Positions 1 through 5,383 of a stretch of DNA of 5,383 nucleotides are shown piece by piece. The DNA lies in NCBI GenBank assembly GCA_937859105.1, contig CALMAD010000007.1, forward strand, positions 1 through 5,383. The letters run 5' to 3'. Source of the DNA: an uncultured Propionibacteriaceae bacterium. GTDB lineage: Bacteria > Actinomycetota > Actinomycetes > Propionibacteriales > Propionibacteriaceae. Every line of letters begins with the position of its first letter. The stretch's first letter is position 1. Below the pieces are notes generated by a model that worked only from the letters and a program-made list of their open reading frames with translations, did no database searches and was not told the DNA's origin. A program made the position numbers and the translations under genes.

Positions 1-1
1 G

Positions 2-2506
2 CTCATCGACGAGTTCCAAGACACCGACCCCGTGCAGTGGCAGATCGTGCAGGCGGCGTTCGACCGCCCTGCGGATGAGGGCGATTCCGGCCACGCGCTG
101 GTGCTCATCGGCGATCCGAAGCAGGCGATCTACGCCTTCCGAGGGGCCGACGTGCACGCGTACGCGGCGGCGGTCGACGCGGCGTCCGCGCGCACCACGC
201 TGGGGGTGAACTTCCGCTCCGACCCGGGCGTCGTCGCGGGCGTGGGGGCGCTCTTCCGTGGGGTGGCCCTGGGCAGCCGCATCGGCGTCCCCCCGGTGGC
301 CGCGGACCGCACGGAGCCCCGGCTCATCGCACGGCCGGGCACCCCGTGGGCCGCCGGCGTCCAGGTGCGCGCGGTCACCAACGACGCCCCGCTGTGGCCG
401 TCGACGGCGAACGCACGCATCGCCTCCGACCTGGTGGGCGTGGTGACGACCCTGCTGGCCGAGGGGTCGCCGTTGGGGCACGGCCAGGCGGCGTTGCGTC
501 CGGGAGACATCGCGGTGCTGGTCCGGTCGAACTATCGCGGGAGGGATCTGGCGGAGGCCCTCGCCGCGGCGGGCGTCGCGGCCACCTTCAGCGGCACGCG
601 CAGTGTCTTCGACACCGACGAAGCCGGCGACTGGGCGACGCTCTTGGCCGCGCTCGACCAGCCGAGGCGTCCGTACCTGCAGCGGGCGGTGCTCACCGAC
701 TTCATGGGTGGCACGCTGACCGACCTCGCGCGGGCCACCGACGACGACTGGGCGCGCTGGTCCGTCCGCCTGCGGTCGTGGGCGGCCGCCCTGCATCGAG
801 GAGGCGTCCCGGCCCTGATGGCGGCGATCGAACGGGAGACGGCGATGACGCAGCGGCTGCTCCGGCGCGCGCACGGCGAGCGGGCGGTCACCGACCACCG
901 CCACCTCGCGGAATTGCTGCACGGGCGCGGTCACGGGCGCCCGGCGCACGCGCGTGAACTCGCCGACTGGCTGAGGTCGGCGATCGACGAGGCCGCCGAC
1001 GCCGAACGGACGCGGCGGCTCGAAACCGACGACGCGGCGGTGCAGGTCATGACGATCCATCGCGCGAAGGGCCTGCAATTCCCGGTGGTGCTGCTGCCGG
1101 AGGCGTCCTCGGAGCGCGATCGCGACGACGACGACGGCGGACGCCTGCTGCTGCCGGCCCGCGAGGGTCGCCGGCTGGATGTCGGCGGGTCAGGCACCCC
1201 GGGCCGCGAACAGCGCTGGAAGCAGGTGCGCGAGGACGCGGCCGACGAGTCGCTCCGGGCCCTGTACGTGGGCCTGACGAGGGCGGAGTCGCACGTGGTG
1301 GCCTGGTGGGCGCACGCCAAGGGGGTCGCGGCGTCCCCGTTGCACCGGCTGCTGCACGCGCGCCACGACCCCGGCGCGCCCGCCCGCCCCGACCTGCACT
1401 ACCCGCCCCGGAAGCTGGCCGCGCACGGCTCCCCCACCGAGCTGACGTGGCTCGCCGAGGCGGGCATCTCCGTGGTCGAGGTCACCGATCCGCAGCCGCG
1501 GCGCGTGGTGGCCGTCGCGGAGGCGTCCCCCCTGTCGGTGCGCCCCTTCGACCGCGAGATCGACGGCCAGTGGCGGCGCACCTCGTACTCGGGGCTGACC
1601 GCCGACGCGCACGCCCTGCCGCCGGAGGCCGGCCTCATCGCCGACGAAGAGCCCACGGAGGTCGCCGTCGAGCCCGATCCGGCGCTCGCGCGCCCCTCCC
1701 CGATGGCCACCCTGCCCAGCGGGCCCGCGTTCGGCACGCTGGTGCACGCGGTCTACGAGCGGCTGGACGCCCGCGGCCCCGCGTGGCGCGACGCGTTGAA
1801 CGACGTCGTCGCCGACGAGATGCCGCGCTGGCCCGTCGCGGGGGTGGAGGCCCCCGCCCTCGCCGAGGCGCTCGCCCCCAGCCTCGAGACACCGCTCGGG
1901 CCGCTCGCCGAGGGGACGACGCTGCGCTCGTTCGGCCCGGGGACGCGGCTCACCGAACTGGATTTCGAGTTCCCGCTCGACAACCCCGCGGTCAGCCTCG
2001 CCGACCTCGCGCGCCTCATCGCCCGGGCGCTCCCGCCCGGCGACCCGCTGGAGCCGTACCCGCCGCGGCTGGCGGGGCCCGCGTTGACGACCCAACGGCT
2101 GCACGGCTTCCTGACCGGCTCGATCGACGCCGTGCTGCGGCTGCCCTCGGGGGCGCACCTCGTGGTCGACTACAAGACCAACCGCCTCGGCGCAGTCGAC
2201 TCCCCGCCCGAGGAACTGACCCTCGGCCACTACACCCCGCCCGCGCTGGCGGAGGCGATGATGGCGAGCCATTACCCCTTGCAGGCGCTGCTCTACTCGG
2301 TGGCCCTGCACCGGTTCCTGGGTCTCCGGCTGCCCGGGTACGACCCCGAACGGCACCTCGGCGGCGTGGCGTACCTGTTCGTGCGGGGCATGGCGGGGCC
2401 GGGGACCCCGCTGGTGGGCGACGACCCGCTCGGCGTCTTCTCCTGGCGGCCGTCGGCCGGGCTGGTCCGCGACGTGTCTGAGCTTCTGGCCGGAGGTGCC
2501 CCGTGA
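2..2506 (+). CDS. recB: RecB, exodeoxyribonuclease V beta subunit (5'-truncated by window edge)
   Basis: RecB is the 3'-5' helicase and sole nuclease subunit of RecBCD, the cytoplasmic complex that unwinds and degrades double-strand DNA ends and prepares them for recombination. The 834 visible residues open inside helicase motif II (DEFQDTDP, fragment residues 3-10). Superfamily 1A motifs follow in order: III (IGDPKQAIYAFRG, about 36-48), IV (NFRS, 70-73), V (MTIHRAKGLQF, 350-360) and VI (LYVGLTRAES, 421-430). The C-terminal RecB nuclease domain has H582 in GTLVHAVYE, D709 in GSIDAV, D723 and K725 in VVDYKTN, and Q761/Y765 in LQALLY. These match the E. coli metal-binding and catalytic H, D, D, K set, so the nuclease should be active. 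The YLFVRGM segment near the end is also typical of RecB. The reading frame is open to the left edge, so the GTG at 32 is internal. Walker A and the rest of the N-terminus (roughly 300 residues, judged from E. coli's 1180) lie outside. It overlaps recD by four bases. Identification is firm. Confidence 0.96.
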   Translation, partial: LIDEFQDTDPVQWQIVQAAFDRPADEGDSGHALVLIGDPKQAIYAFRGADVHAYAAAVDAASARTTLGVNFRSDPGVVAGVGALFRGVALGSRIGVPPVAADRTEPRLIARPGTPWAAGVQVRAVTNDAPLWPSTANARIASDLVGVVTTLLAEGSPLGHGQAALRPGDIAVLVRSNYRGRDLAEALAAAGVAATFSGTRSVFDTDEAGDWATLLAALDQPRRPYLQRAVLTDFMGGTLTDLARATDDDWARWSVRLRSWAAALHRGGVPALMAAIERETAMTQRLLRRAHGERAVTDHRHLAELLHGRGHGRPAHARELADWLRSAIDEAADAERTRRLETDDAAVQVMTIHRAKGLQFPVVLLPEASSERDRDDDDGGRLLLPAREGRRLDVGGSGTPGREQRWKQVREDAADESLRALYVGLTRAESHVVAWWAHAKGVAASPLHRLLHARHDPGAPARPDLHYPPRKLAAHGSPTELTWLAEAGISVVEVTDPQPRRVVAVAEASPLSVRPFDREIDGQWRRTSYSGLTADAHALPPEAGLIADEEPTEVAVEPDPALARPSPMATLPSGPAFGTLVHAVYERLDARGPAWRDALNDVVADEMPRWPVAGVEAPALAEALAPSLETPLGPLAEGTTLRSFGPGTRLTELDFEFPLDNPAVSLADLARLIARALPPGDPLEPYPPRLAGPALTTQRLHGFLTGSIDAVLRLPSGAHLVVDYKTNRLGAVDSPPEELTLGHYTPPALAEAMMASHYPLQALLYSVALHRFLGLRLPGYDPERHLGGVAYLFVRGMAGPGTPLVGDDPLGVFSWRPSAGLVRDVSELLAGGAP
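2492..2497 (+). promoter_or_regulatory. Ribosome binding site for recD
   Basis: GGAGGT lies inside the last codons of recB, five bases before the GTG at 2503. It is a near-perfect Shine-Dalgarno match at good spacing. Together with the GTGA stop/start overlap it fixes the recD start and suggests translational coupling, which would help keep RecB and RecD in balance. Confidence 0.8.
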
Positions 2507-4185
2507 CCGAATCCGTCCACGACGTCGCCGTGAGCGCCGACGGGCTGTTGCGCGCGTTCAGCGAGTACGGCGTCCTGACGTGGGGCGACGTGCATCCGGC
2601 GCAGCACGTGTCGTTTCTGTACGGAGAGACCGACGACCGCGTCCGGCTGGCGCTGGCTCTCACGATGCGCGCGCTGCGCGCCGGGTCGCTGTGCGTCGAT
2701 CTCGCCGAGGTGGCCAGCGAGGGCGTGGCCGACGCCGACGGGGTCTCCGAGGTGCCGCCCGAGGCGTGGCCCGAGGCGTCCGGGTGGTTGGACGCCGTCG
2801 GCGCGAGCCCCTGCGTGGCCGTGGGGGCTGACGCACCGGCTCGCCCGTTCCGCCTGGTGAACGGCCTGTTGTACGCCGAGCGCTACCACGCCGACCAGGA
2901 CTCGGTGCGCCGTCACCTCGTCGACCGCCTCGACCGGATCGACATCGTGGCCGGCGGTCCGGGCGCCGGCAAGACCTACCGCATCGGGCGCCTGGTGGCC
3001 GACCAATTCGCCCAGGCGGCGTCCGGGGGGCGGCTGCCCCTGATCGCGCTCGCGGCGCCGACCGGCAAGGCCGCCGCGCGCGTGACCGAGTCGCTGCGCG
3101 GGCATCCCGACATCGCCGCGATCCTGAGCGGTGAGACGCCCGGCGTCTCCGACGCGGCGCGCGCCGCCGTCGGCCGCCTCGCGGCGTCGACGATCCATCG
3201 GCTGCTGGGCCACGTCCCGGGCCGCCGCACCCGGTTCCGGCATCACGCCCACCACCCGCTGCCGCACGACCTCGTGATCGTCGACGAGATGTCGATGGTG
3301 TCGATGAGCCTCATGGCCCGCCTGGTCGAGGCGCTCAAGCCGACCGCACGGCTGGTCCTGGTGGGTGACCCCGACCAGCTGTCGTCCGTCGATGCGGGGT
3401 CGGTGCTCGCCGACCTGACGCGAGGCGCACGGACGGCGTCGCGCGTCCAGCTGCTCACCACCCAGCACCGCTACTCGGGCGACCTGTCCGCCCTCGCGGC
3501 GGCGATCCGGGAGGGGCGGGCCGACGACGCGGTGGCCCTGCTCGAGTCATCGGCGGACGTCCGGCTGCTCGGCGAGGAGGAGGCGCTCCCCCTGCTGCGC
3601 GAGCGCTGCGTCCGGCAGGGTGAGGCGCTGCTCGGCGCGGCGTCCGCGGGGGACGCCCCGGCCGCCCTGGCCGCCCTCGGCACCCATCGGCTGCTGGCCG
3701 GCCACCGGCACGGGGACTACGGCGTCACGCATTGGACGAGCGTCGTGCAGGGCTGGCTGCTGGACGACGTGCCCGGGTTCGCGCTCGACTCCGAGTTCTA
3801 CCTCGGCCGGCCCGTCATGGTGACGGCGAACCTCCCCGACCTCGGCCTGTTCAACGGCGACACGGGGGTCATCGTGGCCGGGCCGGACGGCGTCCGGGTG
3901 GCCGCGTTCGACGCGGTCGGGCACCCGACGCTGTCGCCGTACGTGCTGACGGAGCTGGCGTCCGTGCACGCGATGACCGTGCACAAGTCGCAGGGCAGCC
4001 AGTTCGACACCGTCAGCCTCGTGCTGCCGCCGGCCGACTCGCCGCTGCTGACGCGCGAGCTGCTGTACACGGCCGTGACGCGAGCGAAGCGGGAGGTGCT
4101 CGTGGTGGGCACGCCCGAAGCCGTGCGCCGGGCCGTGGAGCACGAGGCGCGCCGCACGAGCGGCCTCGCCGCGGCGCTGTCGTAG
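2503..4185 (+). CDS. recD: RecD, exodeoxyribonuclease V alpha subunit (5'-3' helicase)
   Basis: RecD is the fast 5'-3' motor of RecBCD, an SF1B DNA helicase working with RecB on double-strand ends. The 560-residue protein has a family-typical length (E. coli about 608). The poorly conserved first 145 residues are the likely N-terminal domain contacting RecC. Motifs then run in order: Walker A GGPGAGKT (151-158), motif Ia APTGKAAARVTE (185-196), STIHRLLG (229-236), Walker B VIVDEMSM (258-265), motif III VGDPDQLSSVDAGSVLADL (287-305), motif IV QHRY (321-324), GRPVMVTAN with FNGDTGV (435-456), motif V VHAMTVHKSQGSQFD (488-502) and motif VI LLYTAVTRAKREVLVVG (520-536). Every ATPase motif is intact. 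The GTG start is chosen for its strong ribosome binding site and its 4-base overlap with recB. RecD2-type proteins are longer, with helix-hairpin-helix repeats; the direct recB linkage and the length favour RecBCD-type RecD. It ends convergently with nudC. Confidence 0.96.
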   Translation: MTESVHDVAVSADGLLRAFSEYGVLTWGDVHPAQHVSFLYGETDDRVRLALALTMRALRAGSLCVDLAEVASEGVADADGVSEVPPEAWPEASGWLDAVGASPCVAVGADAPARPFRLVNGLLYAERYHADQDSVRRHLVDRLDRIDIVAGGPGAGKTYRIGRLVADQFAQAASGGRLPLIALAAPTGKAAARVTESLRGHPDIAAILSGETPGVSDAARAAVGRLAASTIHRLLGHVPGRRTRFRHHAHHPLPHDLVIVDEMSMVSMSLMARLVEALKPTARLVLVGDPDQLSSVDAGSVLADLTRGARTASRVQLLTTQHRYSGDLSALAAAIREGRADDAVALLESSADVRLLGEEEALPLLRERCVRQGEALLGAASAGDAPAALAALGTHRLLAGHRHGDYGVTHWTSVVQGWLLDDVPGFALDSEFYLGRPVMVTANLPDLGLFNGDTGVIVAGPDGVRVAAFDAVGHPTLSPYVLTELASVHAMTVHKSQGSQFDTVSLVLPPADSPLLTRELLYTAVTRAKREVLVVGTPEAVRRAVEHEARRTSGLAAALS

Positions 4186-4203
4186 TCACGCCCCGCCCTC
4201 AGC

Positions 4204-4241
4204 GGCCGAGGCGCGCACGCGCGACCGGGGACGCCTCAGCC
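4204..4241. terminator. Candidate hairpin in the convergent recD/nudC gap
   Basis: The 75 bases between the recD and nudC stop codons contain an imperfect inverted repeat: GGCCGAGGCG (4204-4213) pairs with CGCCTCAGCC (4232-4241) at nine of ten positions with one C/A mismatch, leaving an 18-base GC-rich loop. Immediately beside it, GGCCC (4244-4248) can pair with GGGCC at either 4252-4256 or 4257-4261, the latter touching the nudC stop codon. Convergent genes usually need termination here and a stem works on both strands. However, there is no T-tract on either side, and such repeats arise readily in GC-rich DNA, so the assignment is tentative. Confidence 0.33.
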
Positions 4242-4260
4242 AGGGCCCAGGGGGCCGGGC

Positions 4261-5139
4261 CTACATCTCCCCGGGCGCTCCCTGGACGGTGAGCCGTCCG
4301 TCGCGCCAGGCGCCGATGAGCCGGGAGGCGATCGAGAGCTTGAGGGGCAGCACCAGACGCCCGTCGGCCACCTGCTCGGCGACCTCGTCGACGGTGTAGA
4401 AGTTGGCCCACTCGATCTCGTCGCCGTCGACGTGCACGTCGTCCGTCAGCGCCTCGGCGACGAAGCCCAGCATCAGCGACCGCGGGAACGGCCACGGCTG
4501 GCTGCCGACGTACCTCACGACGCCCAGCTCGATGCTCGCCTCCTCGCGCACCTCGCGGCGCACCGCCTGCTCCAGCGACTCCCCCGCGCTCACGAACCCG
4601 GCCAGGATCGAGACGCGTCGTTCGTCCCACCCCGCGTGGTGGCCGAGCAGCAGGCGTCCGGCGGGGTCGAGGATCGCGACGATGACCGCCGGATCGGTCC
4701 GCGGGAACCGGTCGCGCTCGCAGTGCGGGCAGTACCGGACGTCGCCGCCGTGCCGCACGATCGTCGGCCCCCCGCACACCCCGCAGTAGGGCGCGACGAG
4801 GTGCCAGTTCACGAGGGCGAGGGCGGTGGCGGCGAGATCGTTGCCCGTATCGTCCAGATGCGCGCCGAGCGCCCGCAGGGACGCCGTCGCCCCCGGCTCC
4901 TCGGACAGCTGCGCGAAGTGCGGGACGCCGTCGACCAGGCCCAGCAGCAGGTGCCGCTGCTCGTCGTAGGGCTCCCGCGGGTCGCGCCACGCGAGCCCGG
5001 TGCCGGCGGCGTCGCAGGCGAGGTTGCCGTCGAGGTCGACATCGAGCACGACCCCGCCGGCCCACACCTCGCGCACCCACGCGGGGTCTCGCTGTTCCTC
5101 CACCCGATCCAGCCGGCTGGTCGGCGCCCACAGATCCAT
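4261..5139 (-). CDS. nudC: NudC, NAD(+)/NADH pyrophosphatase (Nudix hydrolase)
   Basis: NudC cleaves NAD(H) to NMN(H) and AMP; in E. coli it also removes NAD caps from RNA 5' ends. The 292-residue protein shows the full family layout. A variable N-terminal domain is followed by a four-cysteine zinc ribbon (C119/C122 in YCGVCGG, C137/C140 in YCPHC). The Nudix box spans 181-203, with E187, R195, E196, E199 and E200 all present. The hallmark SQPWPFP motif (213-219), ten residues further on, distinguishes NADH pyrophosphatases from other Nudix enzymes. The SIASRLI helix near the C-terminus also fits. One oddity is that the near-invariant glycine late in the Nudix box is serine here (S202 in EEASI). 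The ATG is the natural start, ten bases after the adnB-like stop; no good Shine-Dalgarno precedes it (only GACGG), so it probably depends on read-through or coupling from the upstream gene. In Mycobacterium tuberculosis nudC also lies close to adnB. Confidence 0.94.
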   Translation of the reverse strand: MDLWAPTSRLDRVEEQRDPAWVREVWAGGVVLDVDLDGNLACDAAGTGLAWRDPREPYDEQRHLLLGLVDGVPHFAQLSEEPGATASLRALGAHLDDTGNDLAATALALVNWHLVAPYCGVCGGPTIVRHGGDVRYCPHCERDRFPRTDPAVIVAILDPAGRLLLGHHAGWDERRVSILAGFVSAGESLEQAVRREVREEASIELGVVRYVGSQPWPFPRSLMLGFVAEALTDDVHVDGDEIEWANFYTVDEVAEQVADGRLVLPLKLSIASRLIGAWRDGRLTVQGAPGEM

Positions 5140-5149
5140 GACCGTCAGG

Positions 5150-5383
5150 CTAACGCGGGCCGGCGAGGCGCTCCACGAGGCGCTCCAGTTGCGGACGCCC
5201 GGGCAGCCCCCGCGGACGAATCACCTCGTCACGCTGCACGTCGTAGAACACCGCGTCGACGTCGGCCACATCCAGCCCCGCGATCTCGGCCCACGCGACC
5301 CGATAGACGGCAAGCTGCAGCGGGTTCGCCCGGCGCGCCGCGCCGGTCTTCCAATCCACCACCTGGACGCCCCCGGCGTCGGT
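5150..5383 (-). CDS. adnB: AdnB-like helicase-nuclease, C-terminal end only (PD-(D/E)XK nuclease)
   Basis: Only the last 77 codons are in the window; the frame is open to the right edge, so the GTG at 5362 is internal. The segment carries the end of a RecB-family PD-(D/E)XK nuclease domain: VVDWKTG supplies the catalytic Asp and Lys (D10 and K12 of the visible part), and LQLAVY supplies the conserved Gln and Tyr (Q23, Y27). It is followed by a strand (VDAVFYDVQ) and a VIRP-type tail typical of actinobacterial AdnB proteins. AdnB pairs with AdnA to form a heterodimeric motor-nuclease that resects double-strand breaks in mycobacteria. The family call rests on these motifs plus the adjacent nudC; the helicase part cannot be seen. 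Alternatives are AdnA or a stand-alone RecB-like exonuclease. It is very probably cotranscribed with nudC (ten-base gap, same strand). Confidence 0.72.
   Translation of the reverse strand, partial: TDAGGVQVVDWKTGAARRANPLQLAVYRVAWAEIAGLDVADVDAVFYDVQRDEVIRPRGLPGRPQLERLVERLAGPR

Noticed and set aside
1124..1135. (GAC)4 run encoding four aspartates in RecB.
   Set aside because: It is a short run in a variable acidic loop after motif V; too short to suggest a meaningful repeat or phase-variation tract.
2410..2417. GCTGGTGG, identical to the E. coli Chi octamer, inside recB.
   Set aside because: Chi sequences are species-specific, no actinobacterial equivalence can be assumed, and one G-rich 8-mer in coding DNA of this composition is expected by chance.
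1190..2481. Long open frames of about 390 codons on both strands overlapping recB (minus 1190-2356, plus 1306-2481).
   Set aside because: They are Arg/Ala/Gly/Pro-rich shadows produced by GC-rich codon bias opposite or beside the well-conserved recB frame and show no recognisable domain.
3232..3270. Histidine-rich stretch before the RecD Walker B motif (HHAHHPLPHD), considered as a metal site.
   Set aside because: The E. coli RecD counterpart has a similar FR-H-rich NPL segment before the Walker B Asp-Glu, so this looks like family-typical sequence.
4211..4223. Alternating GCGCG/CGCGC near-palindrome as a separate hairpin or Z-DNA element.
   Set aside because: The loop would be only two to four bases with a very short stem, and it lies within the loop side of the larger inverted repeat already listed.
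4199..5131. A 310-codon minus-strand frame covering almost all of nudC.
   Set aside because: The translation is low-complexity Arg/Ala/Gly-rich; the other frame carries the zinc ribbon, Nudix box and SQPWPFP motif, so this one is a shadow.

Overview
The window is uniformly very GC-rich with dense coding, GTG starts and G/C-dominated third codon positions. This is typical of a high-GC actinobacterium. The presence of both a RecBCD-type and an AdnAB-type helicase-nuclease, with nudC next to the latter, also fits Actinobacteria (mycobacteria carry both systems). I cannot name a genus or family from sequence alone.

Layout: positions 2-2506 (+) hold the C-terminal three quarters or so of RecB; its N-terminus, and presumably recC, lie upstream of the window. 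recD (2503-4185, +) follows with a 4-base GTGA overlap and its own Shine-Dalgarno sequence inside the end of recB. A 75-base convergent gap (4186-4260) with GC-rich inverted repeats separates recD from the minus-strand genes. These are nudC (4261-5139, -), an NAD(H) pyrophosphatase with zinc ribbon and Nudix box, and, ten bases upstream of it in transcription order, the last 77 codons of an AdnB-like helicase-nuclease (5150-5383, -) that runs off the right edge.

How the genes work together: RecB and RecD are the 3'-5' and 5'-3' helicase subunits of the RecBCD complex, which unwinds and resects double-strand DNA ends; RecB also carries the nuclease. The AdnB-like protein belongs to a second, independent DNA end-resection machine. 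NudC is a nucleotide-metabolism or RNA-deNADding enzyme that sits beside adnB in actinobacteria without an obvious shared mechanism. All visible catalytic motifs are intact in RecB and RecD. NudC differs from the Nudix consensus at one position (Gly to Ser).

This looks like an ordinary core-genome DNA-repair neighbourhood. I saw no RNA gene, mobile element, CRISPR array or foreign-composition island, and no candidate for a new biological system. The mild points of interest are the tail-to-tail arrangement of the two end-resection systems, the NudC substitution and the intergenic hairpins.
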